A stretch of 64,000 nt of DNA from Zonotrichia leucophrys gambelii (Eukaryota; Chordata; Aves; Passeriformes; Passerellidae). The DNA is taken from contig NC_088173.1 of the NCBI RefSeq assembly GCF_028769735.1, positions 61,970,421 through 62,034,420 on the forward strand, written 5' to 3'. The notes below the pieces were generated by a model. It was not told where the DNA came from. It did not search any database and saw nothing but the letters and a program-made list of their open reading frames with translations. Shown here piece by piece: positions 1-11,541 of this stretch (its first letter is position 1; every line of letters begins with the position of its first letter). Made by a program: the position numbers and the translations under genes.

Positions 1-3000
1 ATAACTTCTTTTTCATTAAGTTACTTTCTGAATATCAAGTATAACCTCACCACCTCATTATCTCCACTATCTCAGTGTTGAAGTCAGAGGTGACTGATAT
101 TCCCAGTCAAATATTGTAAAGGTCAGGCCTTATGGCTGAGAAACTAAAAAAGTTGCTTTATATAATCCAGTCAGAATATAACATCTGAAAAGAACTCAAA
201 ATTCTCTGAAGGACCTGAAACTGTTCCCTTAACCAAGTCATATAACTGCTACTTTCCATCAGGTCATATTGCTTTAATGAAGGCTCAACCTCCATTTCCA
301 TTAAAATACTGTATTCAAACACCTTGTTTTGTTTTTCTAATTACTTAAACTTGCTTTTTTTGTAATTGTCACACATGTCATTAATACAAATTGACAAGGA
401 TGCTCTCTTTTAATTTTAAAGATATAGAGGGAAACAGTTATCATGCTTCTGTTACTTCTATGCTAAATTCTAGATAAAAATTACTATTTTCAAAATGAAA
501 TATTTTTAATCTGTAAGTTTTAGTGACTTTCTGTATAGCATCATGAAAAATTATGTACTGGATATCAGTTAATGAAATTCCCTTATGCAGCTGCTTAGTT
601 TGTGGTGGCTCTCTTATTTGATTTTCTTCCTCCACAATTATTCTAGGTTTTTTGTTTATTTATCAGGGTAATTTTTTCATCCTAATCAACCATTTTAGAT
701 TATATTTGCATGTTTTAAAATTGTTAAAAATTAATAAGAAGACTTAGACTACTAAAATTAAGTATTTGCAAAGGGTGAGGACTGTCCTAATGTAGATAGC
801 CTGGACAAGTTCCTGCATCCTACTTTACACACTTTCAAATCAGGCAATCATTAATTAGCTCTGAAACAAAATTCTGCTTGTGGCTGCATATTGGGTCTTA
901 AATAAACTGTCTGTAGGCTGAGAAGCAATTACATTTCTTCTGTCAAATTCAGATAGTTCAGAAGATCTATTAAGTATCTTTCAGTAGCTTCTAATTTTTA
1001 TCATGAGCCATAGATAGTCTGTATTAAGCAAGTGAGAATATGATGAACAGAAACATGCATATCTTATTTTCCAACAGATCTTGTTGTAAACTTACTACAA
1101 CAGGGGAAAAAGAATAAAAATCACCATAGATTTAAGATGTGTTAACATAACTTCAACTTTTTGTTTGTGTAAAATTCATATTAAGATGTTTGAAAGATTT
1201 CATTGTATTACTCATGCTTATACTTGAAAATATAGGCTTCTAAATTTCAGGTTATCAAAAACAAAACATATGCAACAAATCCAAATATGAAACAAATGTT
1301 TTGGAAGGCAATTCTTCATTGTGTACTTGGAATATATCACACCACAAGGCAGATGTAAATACAATTAAACTGCAATGCATATTTTGTTTGGATGACAATA
1401 TTTAGTAACAAAACATCTTTTCACATATGTTTGATTACAAAACATCAACATGGTATATGGCATGCAATTCTGTGAATAAGGATTATGCATTATATGGGTA
1501 TGAGTGACCCAGATAATCTTAGGGACATTTGCAAGAATTGTACTCAGAAGTAAAAGTAATTTTCCTTAATAATTTTATAATTTCTTTAAAAGATAAATAT
1601 TCTTTTTTACAATCAGTTTTGAAACAATATCCAAAAAGAGTTAATTTTTATTTTTTAGAAAACGAGCAGAGAGTGTCTCACATACCCCTCTTTATTGCTT
1701 CCAGAAAGTTTTTCTTTAATCAATGTTAGCATTTTATATATTTATCAATTATACACACATTTTTCTCTGTACTTTTCTGCATGTAAAAGTAGGAAAATAT
1801 GTATGACATGAAAATGTTGTTTTCAAACTGAATTTAAGGTTCATTTGCTATGGAACTTGGCTATTATTTACAGTAGCTGTCAGTCTGAATGTAATTGAAA
1901 AAATCTCTCCACAAAGACACCATAATTCCACATGTGGTTAAGTTACACATTTAATATAATTTTTGCAAATCGTAGCTTAAAAGAAGATATATACAGTAGG
2001 TGAAAAACATTCAAAGTATAGCTATATACATATAGGAATTTTTTTCTGTACTTTTCCATATAGTAGATGGTATTCTTCTCTGTTGACAGAATATTAACAT
2101 TTGTCTCAAAGTATTTCATATTTCATGGAAAATATATCAAATGTGAAAATTAATGTACTTCCATTTGACAGGTGTATTGCCATTTTTCAGGGGAAGAGCT
2201 CAATAAAAAAAGGATGAAAGTGTTTATTCCCTATCAAATAGGAAACAGGACAGCTTAAGAGGTCAGAAAAACTGCCTAAGACATAGCAATTTGAGAATTA
2301 TTTAGGGAACTTCTTTTATACAATCATGAAACAGCAAGTGCCATGTCATCTCTGCAACATTAAGAATAAATACGGAAAACACAAGACAAAAATAAAAAAG
2401 CCTCTCTTCACCTTAATAGGTGTTTTGTTTATTTTGTTGAGAGGTGTGCAGAGGTTTTGCTGAACATCTGAAGCAAACACTATTTGCCTGTGAGTAGTAA
2501 CAATCACAGTCTGCATTATAGTTACTTACATTATGTGGCATCAAGAGACACGTTGGAGAAACATGGGAGAGAAACCCATCCAAGAGTTTCAAATAGGAAG
2601 AAAATGCCTCTCTCAAAAAGTATTTCTTCCCCAAATATTTAGAGAGGAGGAAGTACCCTAGGAAATTATTTTGTGCCTGCTGCTCCCTGTCAGACCTTTG
2701 CTTTTGGCCACTGCTAAAGTTATCATAACTGGGCCTTTCTCTAGATTAACCTTTAGCCTGACATTGCACAGCTTTTCTTCTGTTTTTACTTTCTTCATTA
2801 TTCATGCTATATTTGCTGAAAAGGTGAGAAAAAATATAGCCTGTACTTTAACAAAAGCTTTAGGTAGAAAAAAAGCAAAGGTGAGAAGGTGAGAGAAAAG
2901 AGCTAAATCTGTATGCTTAGGCCTTAATGAGTAAAACACACTCTGATGATGTTTCACTCTTTATTCAATACTATTGTAAAATCAAATATATCTTTCATCT

Positions 3001-5640
3001 ACTTTTGGAATAATTAAGATAAAGATACAAGGAAAAGTATATTTTCATCCAAAGGGACAGAAAATAAAAGCAAACCAAAATGTAGCTTTAAGAGAGAGAA
3101 ATATTTTTTCTTTCTGTAAATACTATTTTTTTCATTGTAACAGAGAGCAAGAATTCATATTGCACACGGCCAAAATTTTTTCCTCAAGAAATACACCGTA
3201 TCTGAGCAACAGCTCATGTACTGTGGATTGTTACAGCCACTTTCTCTCTTCTCCCCTTATATTTTTCTCTTAGAGTAAATAAGCTCTTAGGACATCATGA
3301 AGTGCTCCTTTTGACATTTCTGTAGCTCTTTTGTTTCTATTTTCATCCCAGGAGATTTTGAGGTTCTTAACAGAAAAACTGGCATTTTTAATGTGAAAAG
3401 ATAATGTTATTTGCCTAAAGGTGTTCTGTTGAGTATATCAACATCTCAGGTAATTTACGATGGTGAGACTACCCCAGTCAATGAAACCTAAATCAGTTTT
3501 AAATCTGATTCCTCAATTATTTTATCAGTTTTTATTAGAATTTATGTCTTTGAATGTCTTTATGAATATATCACATGTGAAGAGGTAAATACTAAATAGC
3601 AAAGTAGTCATGTGCTTTTATAAAAATATTTAGATTTGAGCATCTCTAGAAGCATCTGAAAATTAAGAAAAACCTTTCTTTTACATCCAAGCAATGATAG
3701 GTTTTCCCTTTAAAAACATGTTTTTCAAATTTATTTGGGGGGTGAATTTATATGCTACCTTAGATAGTTCAGTGATTTTTTCCTCAGTCTCTGTTTACAG
3801 ATTTTCTGCAAAATCTCAAAATGAGTTGAAGTCAGAATACAAAAACCAGAATAATCTGATCTGTTAGCAGTTTTGACATTTAAACTTTTATGGACAAAAT
3901 TTTTAAAAGAAAAATTAAATCACTTTCATTTTCTCAGTTTTTTTGTCATTTCAATGGACTTCCGATGAAATTTGTAATGTTTAAAATTGCTGAAATAAAA
4001 GATAGAAGACATTAATAATGCAAACACAGTAAAAAAAAATTGAAAATATAGATCTATTTAAGAAGATACATAATCCACCAATAAACATAAAAAATACAGA
4101 ATTATTTGGCATTTATATATTTCTATACAAGCATACAAATATTAGAAGATATGGTATCATGTCTTAGCTACTTTTCTATGTGTCTGTTAAAAAAATAAAC
4201 AGCTATGTGGTTCATTATTTTAGTCCAAAGAAAGATGTGCAACAAACACTAACTTTTGCTGTTAGGCAAAATTTATATTTTGTTCTTATTTTATTTTTAT
4301 TCTCATAACAACCTGAGTAATAAGCAGTAAGCATATTCCCTAAAGAAGGACATAGCAGACCATTTGACAGAAAGTGACAAGTGTAAATGAGCCATCAACA
4401 TTACGGATAATAGGCAGAGTGCAGCATAGCAATGCACAGTACAGTGCAGTAGGGAGCATTGCTGTGCTGTATTGCCTGGACTTCTATTTCACATATAATA
4501 TCTCATCATCTAACAGGGATTTCAAACACACACCAAAAAAAAAAATTATCATAGGATTTTTGTGGAGTTTTCTGATCATCCCCATTAAAAAAGTTGAAAA
4601 TGGATGGGGTGCCATGGCATTTTAAATCTGCCATGCCTAAAGTAATAGGAACAAATTCCTGCTACGTTGAGATGATCCTAATTTGCACTAATGGCCAGCA
4701 AAAAATGTGAGAGGCATGGTGTACATTTTAAAAGCAAAAATATAAATTACAATTTCTCTGCAACTGAAATCCATGGAGTCAAATGTGACATTAGAGGTCT
4801 CTTAAAAAGAAAGGACTTGAAACATCAGAGATTATTACAAAGTCTCATCATTTTTTATAAAAGTACTAATTTTTTCATGTTTAAAAATAAAGAGTTCCAG
4901 AAGACAAAGAATGATGAGATGTTAACTGTAACTACATTCCATATTTTTCACTATAGGTATATTTAAATATCAGCAGGTTTCTGGCACAAACAGAAAACAC
5001 TTTTATTTAGTTGACTCAAAGACATTTTCTTTCTCTCCTTAAGGTCATCATATTGATTCTGGCAAAATACTGTAAATATTAAATCCTCCAGTCAATAAGC
5101 TTAATACTGACCTAAAAAAGTCAATATATGCTTACTAGTTACAAAATAACAACAGAACATAGCTGGGTGTATTCTATTCTTTATAATACTCTGTGCTTAA
5201 AATAGGGACAGTGGTTTCATGTTTTTGGAGGAGTGGAAATGTTCTTTCCTGGAAAAAATAACATTAACAATTTTTAAACCATTGAAATTTTCAATGTTTT
5301 CTGTTGCTTAGCACAATTTTGGAAGTGTTTAAAATTAAATGAACAACAGTTTTACAATCAAGTTATGTGTTTTAGAAAACCTCTTTTAAAGAAGTGGTCA
5401 CAGAAAAAAATTAGAAAAATTTAATGTGCCAGAATTAAGGTCAAAAAGCCCTTTCAAGTCTGAAGCATAAAAACTTTCATCTTATTGAAGATATAAACCT
5501 GATGCTGAAGCGAATATATGTGGTAATTATCACAAATTACAGTATGCATTTCTCAATACACAAAAGTTAGCAGTCTAATGTTGTCAACTGCAACAATATT
5601 AATTAATGTCTACCTTGGGCTGTGGGTTCTGAGAGATCTG
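1..5640. other. AT-rich intergenic DNA, no gene seen
   Basis: No coding region, RNA gene or recognisable transposon is visible on either strand. Open frames here are under 100 codons, lack splice context, and have lysine-, phenylalanine- and isoleucine-rich translations, as expected by chance in AT-rich DNA. The only structured item I see is an imperfect hairpin at 4413-4477. A short perfect palindrome (cattgaaattttcaatg) lies near 5281-5297. Confidence 0.6.
4413..4477. repeat. Imperfect inverted repeat (hairpin)
   Basis: Arms cagcatagcaatgc (4422-4435) and gcattgctgtgctg (4456-4469) are complementary except for one position that would be a G-U pair in RNA. Pairing extends outward with a bulge to ggca / tgcc. 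The loop is about 20 nt. The size is compatible with a small structured RNA, but chance is not excluded. Confidence 0.4.
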
Positions 5641-5644
5641 TGTT

Positions 5645-6540
5645 ATGGAACCGCAGAATGATTGAGATAAGAAGATTCCTGCTAAGATCTTACAGTCCAA
5701 CCATCCTGTTTAAGGCAAGAAAATCTAGAACAGGTTCCTCAGGATCATATCATCAGGTTTTGAATAGCTCTGAGAATGAAGCCTCAACAGTTGCTCTGGA
5801 CAGTTTTTGAGCATGTTTGATCAACTTCACTGTAAAAAAAATGTTGTTGTTTTGTTTTTTATTTTGTTTCAATGGTGGTTTGTGTTTTGATTTGGGCTGG
5901 TTGTTTAGTTTCAGAATTTTTAAATGGAAATTCTTGTATTTCAATAAAAATTAAAAAACAAAAACAAAAAACTGAAACACTAAACACCTGTGCCCATTCT
6001 TATTCCTCTGTCACTGGGGCACTCTGTGAACAGAGTCTGTCTTCCTTGCACCTTTCCATCAAATATTTATATATTTTTATAAGATTTCTCTGATTTCTCT
6101 ACTGGCTAAAAAATCCAAACTCTCTTAGCACTTCCTCATATTTCAGATGCTTAAGTCCCTTAAGTGTTTCTGTGGATTGTGGTCTCTTGCTGTACTTGCT
6201 GTACCACACATCCATTTGTCTCTGGTACTGAACAGCCTAGAAATGGACTCAGCACTCCAGATATATTTTACTGGTGCAGATTAGAGAGAAGGATCTCCTC
6301 TGTCCACCACCTTCCTGATCTTCCTGATGCTGCTAGAGGCTGGTGTTTTGGTTTGTTGGCTTTTTTTTTTTTAATTTGCTTGGGGTTTTTTTTTTTGTTT
6401 TGTTTTGGGTTGTTTTGTTGTTTTGTTTTGGTTTTTTTTGCCACAAGTATACACTGTTAGCCAGCTTCAACTCGCCCATCCAAACTGACAGATGTTTTTC
6501 TGCAATTCGTTGGTCACTAGACTCCCCTGGAGCATGAACT
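5645..6540 (-). mobile_element. Old CR1 LINE fragment, 3' portion
   Basis: CR1 is the dominant non-LTR retrotransposon of birds; copies are usually 5'-truncated. The plus strand shows the reverse complement of a CR1 3' region. It runs from a degraded 3' end (5648-5800; 'cttacagtccaaccatcc') through 'ttcctctgtcactggggcac' (6000-6020) and a degraded 'gctaaa...cactcc' stretch. It then reaches 'gactcagcactccagatata' (6246-6265) and 'gccacaagtatacactgttagc' remnants near 6440. The reading frame is destroyed by stops and indels. A T/G-rich block (6354-6441) sits inside it. Identity is by recognition; the exact subfamily is not called. Confidence 0.8.
6354..6441. repeat. T-rich low-complexity block inside CR1
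   Basis: Runs of 12-13 T separated by TTTTG and TTG units interrupt the CR1 at a point where the family is normally unique sequence. It could be local slippage expansion, or the A-rich tail (minus strand) of a small retroposed insert. It also creates spurious phenylalanine/lysine-rich open frames on both strands. Confidence 0.8.
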
Positions 6541-6544
6541 TGTG

Positions 6545-9030
6545 AAATGAACTTGAGCATGAAATCCCAGGTGCAAGATTTGACATTTCCCTTTGATGAA
6601 CTTGATAATTTTCATGTTATGCTAGGAACAGACATATTAAAATCCCAGGACAGTCAAGGCTTGTTTTACAAAATACTGAGTTCATTCTCTCACCAAAACA
6701 TTTTGAATCTTCCTAGGATACTGTCCATTTTTTTTATGTTATTCAAAATATGATAATCATTATGTACTTTCCTAAAGAGAAAGATGGCATAAACATTAAC
6801 CAGAAACTACCATCATGTCTTACAGAACTGTTATTGGGGTTTTTTTATATATAATTAATAATTACACTAGGATCAATTTGAACTGTGAATGTTGATATTA
6901 GATGCCATTTTAAATCTGTTTGTAAAATCACTAATACAAATATCTATTATGTTACTCATGAACACTTACATTAAAAGTTATTTCTCTTTTTAAAGGAGTT
7001 GGGATTTGGGCTTTGTTTTGGTTGGTTTTTACAGAAATATAATTTACTGCAATGTTAGAATTAATAAAGATTTTAAGTGCCAAAGCTGAGTTTTGCTTTC
7101 TCATAGGAAAATAAGATGATCCTCACTACATAAACATTTTAACAAAATAGTTAGTTTTACTTCTGCGACACTTTTTCTCTAAGCAAATAGTGCTTCCACT
7201 TATTTTTTTTCTTGCTTGCTCACAGACTTTGAGGGGTGAATCTAAATCTTCCTGAGTAAATATGGACAGTTTCAGGAGTATTTCTTTTCTGTTCTGCTTT
7301 CAGGAGCCATTACAATATAAAATATAGAATTTCTAATCATATATTTCAATGTTATGTTTAGTTCCTTCCCCTACCATAAGGTAATTTCAAAGTAAAGCTA
7401 TTTGATAATCTAGATAATTCATGCAGTCCAACATAATTCTCACATTTAGCTTCTCATTCCCAGTTTGCTAGGAGAATTTATGGGGCAAGGAGGGGTAGAA
7501 TGATTGGGGAATCCTAATGAAACTTCCTCACTTATGAAAATCTAAGTAAAAAGGAGTTTTGCATAAAGGAATATGTCTGTGTTTCTGTTTATTGCCACTG
7601 AATAATAAAATCTTACTCAAACAGCAGTGACAACCTGGCAGGATGTTATTTTAGAATATATATGTAGAAATAGGATGATTTCTTTTCCTTTTTCAGGTTG
7701 TTCCAGTACTATCATGCTGACTTTCTTTATTATATTTGGCCTTTTTCCATTGCTGGCTCCTACTCCTTGACAGTATAGGATTTCCCAGAAAGCTTAGTCT
7801 GTTAACAGAAAACATCATTAGCTGCTTACTGAGCATAGAGAGCTCACATTTCAGTTTTTAAGTATGGCATGCTTGCTGCAAAAAGCTCTCAAGACTGCTA
7901 TAGACAACCCTGTAATTATTTGCCATAGAAGTCATAGAGATGACTTCATTTTTCTCTCTCTTTTTACTTCTCTGTTCCTGTTTCATACAAAGAACTGTGA
8001 CCCTTGGTATTCATCATTTCCTATTCTTTTCTGTGAATGTTTAGTATAAAATAAATAAATATGTTGGTATGTAAGTTGTTACAGTGTCTTTTCAAATAAA
8101 TATAAAAGTGACAAGCAGAAAAGAGAAGTTTGGGAGGCGGGTAGTAAGATAAAATACATATTTGAAAAAATATGTTTCTTGTAAATAAGGATTAAAACAT
8201 AGTAACAATATTCTTGGTGAAGAAATAGGATAGAGATGAATAGAAGCAGCAAATAACATTAATGTAGTAAGGAAGGTTAGGGTAGACTTCAGTGATATTT
8301 TTTATGAACTCAAGTTTCAAGAGAGGTGATTAATTTACTCTAGGACTGAGTATTTTAAAGATAAAGTACAGATTATATTGAACTGAAATTCCTCAGATAC
8401 CCTCTAACATCACTTGTCTCTTCAATTCTATGTGCCCATTCTGTGTGCAATTAAAAATGTGGGGTTTTTCATTTCTATAGATGTTGCTTATTTCAACAAC
8501 CATAGCACGATCATAATGCTTTCTCATTTTTTGCAGTGCATGAAATGAATGTATCATTAAGTCATAATAAATTATGGTATGTATGCTAAGGATTTCATTT
8601 TACTTTATTCATGGACAAGGAAGAAAAGAGACAAGTACAAATGGACAAGAACCAATAGAAGCCTCTGTAAGATAAACTGGAAGAATGGATCACTGAAATA
8701 CTGGTCTTAGTTTTCCAGGTGTTACAAAACATTTTTCAAAACAGTTATCATTTTGTTCTTAACTGTCATGCAAAATTGAGCTTGAATTTAAATGAATATG
8801 AGAAGAAAAAATATGTAGTCAAGTTTTTCCTACTTCAGTCAGTCAAGTGTCTTATGTCTTTGTGACATGAAATAAGGGACAGACATATATCACATCTTAG
8901 CTCCCATGAATTTTAAATGTGCTTTTTAAACATGAAGTGACTAAACTTCTACATTTTCAATCCTATCCTAAAACATGACTTTACCTTCTTCAGCTAGAAA
9001 TGGATCTGCAGCACCTGTGTTTAACCATTC
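6545..9030. other. Intergenic DNA, nothing recognised
   Basis: AT-rich sequence with no coding exon, transposon or RNA gene that I can recognise. The open frame at 7864-8049 (61 codons) has no supporting motif. Confidence 0.5.
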
Positions 9031-9034
9031 AGCA

Positions 9035-9315
9035 GTAACAGAACCAGAGGCAATGGGCACAAACTGAAGCAGGGGAGATTCCCTCTAAATGCAAGGAAAC
9101 ACTTTTTTTTTTATTATGAAGGTGGCTGAGCACAGTTACATCTCGCCCATAAAGTGAAAATCCCTGCTTGGAGATGTTCAAAGGATGCCTGGCCATGGTG
9201 CTGGGTTATCTGCTCTGGGTGTCCCTGCTTGAGCAGCTCTATTGGACCAGATGACCTGCAGAGGTCCCTTCCAACATGAGTCATTGTGTGGTTTTGCCAT
9301 CCTGTGATTCTGTAA
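9035..9315 (+). mobile_element. CR1 LINE 3' end
   Basis: Typical CR1 3' terminal sequence in sense orientation. 'ggcaatgggcacaaactgaa' near 9051 is followed by 'ttccctctaaatgcaaggaa', 'gatgttcaaaggatgcctgg', 'ttggaccagatgacctgcag' and 'ggtcccttccaacatgag'. The element ends near 'tgtgattctgt' (9302-9312), the degraded octamer tail of CR1. Only the last ~280 bp is present, the usual severe 5' truncation. A minus-strand open frame over it (9178-9369) is a shadow. Confidence 0.9.
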
Positions 9316-9415
9316 CTTCAGGAGAGTCACAGGAGTAAGCTTGTTCTTCTTGGTCACCAGAATTGACACTGTGGTCTTGATATTTTAATTCTAAAAAGAA
9401 AAAATACTTATGTTT

Positions 9416-9449
9416 TTCAGCTGTAAGAATATTTCAGCTGTAAGAATAT
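9416..9449. repeat. Perfect 17-bp tandem duplication
   Basis: The unit ttcagctgtaagaatat occurs twice back to back at 9416-9432 and 9433-9449 with no mismatch. This points to a recent slippage or replication-error duplication. Confidence 0.9.
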
Positions 9450-11487
9450 TTCTGCATCAGAATGCACATGCAAATTACTGCAGGACATGTTAAGAGTATG
9501 AAATTACCATGCAGGAGCTGTTCTGTGCTAATTGCCCATGCTATTTTATGATAAATTATGATAAAATTTGAGATAGTTTATTATTCTACTCAAGGAACTT
9601 ACTTGAATTTGTCTTAGACTTAGCCTAGGCATACAGGTAGGCAGAGCAAAGGAGCTGAAAGGAACTGGGTTGTTAGACTAGGCAACTGGATTGCTTGTGT
9701 ATAACCAGTTTGTGGGTCCTAAAATGACTTTCTGAAACATGAAGTAAGGAACACGAATAACAAATTTATTCAGACATAGCTGGCTAAGACTGTTTGCAGT
9801 GCATTTTGTAATGCATATAGACTTACATTTTTATTCCATAAATGCATATATACTCCAAGGGAACATTAAAATAAGAGGCAATCCCACTGAAGAGTTAGAT
9901 CATTTGAAGATGAAAGCCAAAACCCACAGAGGCTCACAGGTGCCTGAGGGCATGGCTACACATGAGCAGAGAGTCAGCTGGCCAAATGTACAAGTAGCTT
10001 TGGTATTGAGGTTAAGTTTGCATATTTGCATAGCAATACGCTAAAATTCATCTGTCCTTATGAGCAGAGTCCACAGAAGTAAAACTTGGCAATACTGGAA
10101 AGCACTATGTCTACATTTTTCTGAAGACACTTGGAGCTGCTATGAAAGGTATGTCACAAGATGAGAAGGATCAAAATAAAGGAAATTTACTGTTTCAGAT
10201 ATATTTGTGGTGTATTAGCTTGTAGAGCTAACTGAAAAATGAAAGGGAATTCCAGAACAGATTATTAAATTTAAAATATTCTTCTCATGCAAGCTGAAAA
10301 ACAGTAGAGGATCTAAGTTACATTGATGGAAACTTTTTAGCAAAATCTTGCAGAATTTCTAAAATATAGTATGTCTTTGGCAAATATTTTTAAAATATCA
10401 TTAAGACAAAGCTCTCAGAGATAAATACAGTGGCTGTACATTAAATAAAATATATTAGGATTGGAATTTTCAAAAGGGGAAAAAATTAATCTAATATCCC
10501 AATTTAATTTGATATCCCAATTCCAAGGCAACTTCAGTAAGTATTTGATATTTACCTCCATGGAACTTTTCAAGCAATTCCAAGTTAATTGTTATGGTTT
10601 GATTGCAACCTCATATATTGATTTAAAAGACTCACATAAATCTCAAGGGATTCAGGAGATGTTATATGCTCATATCAGGAGGCATCATATAGGCTCACAT
10701 AGGTATCTGCAAAATAAAATTTCAAATAATTCTCCCCAATTTCTAGGATGATAATAAAGATTAATTTTTAATTAACAATACAATGTATAGTATATTAAAT
10801 CAGACTGTTTTTATTAAGAGAAATAAATATAACTTCTCTGATCTGTTAATACTTCTGTATTGTTCTATGTCAACACGCAAAAATTAGAGTACCCTTTTGC
10901 TTTTACAAATCTTACTTGTGAAGATATTATGATGTAAATAGGAATCATTAAGTAGCAAGTCTCAGGCTAGGTGCAGGTTACCACTTCTGTTAGTGACTGC
11001 TACTGATTCTCTTATTGACATCTCTTTAATTTAGTTTTCCTTACTATTATTATTGCTTTAGGTCATTTTTTTGTTGCAGTACTTCGATTTTCTGACAGGA
11101 CTTCAAGGTAAGCACTATAATTTGCCTGAAATGTCACTAAGGAAGAAGAATTTCTGATAAATAAAGAATTTTCACAGGATGTTCTTATACAATCACTGAA
11201 GAATCACCTATGTGTACTTGGAAGTATATATGATCAGATATTATACTTGTTTATGATGGATTTTTGGAGTAGGCAAACAGGTTTTAGTTATTCCTCATAA
11301 CACTGAAAATGCCACTAAAGGTGAAAGTCCTTCTTCCAGTTATCCCTTGTGGGGTCTTAGACATATGTTCTTATATTCTAGCTGTCTACACAGTGGAGAG
11401 CTTTATTTTATTGACCCACATTTGGTCATCATACTTCAAAGTCTTCAATCCTTTTATACAGTGAGAAAATCTTTTATGCACTATGAC

Positions 11488-11541
11488 AAAAAAAAAAAAA
11501 AAAAAAAAAAAAACAAACAAACAAACAAAAAAAAAAACAAC
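11488..11541. repeat. Poly(A) plus AAAC repeat tract
   Basis: A run of about 26 A is followed by four AAAC units and another A-run of about 11. No upstream retroposed gene or SINE is recognisable. Open frames overlapping it on either strand are artefacts of the homopolymer. Confidence 0.95.

Noticed and set aside
6164..6460. 98-codon frame ending in many phenylalanines, resembling a membrane protein
   Set aside because: It is generated by antisense CR1 followed by a poly-T tract.
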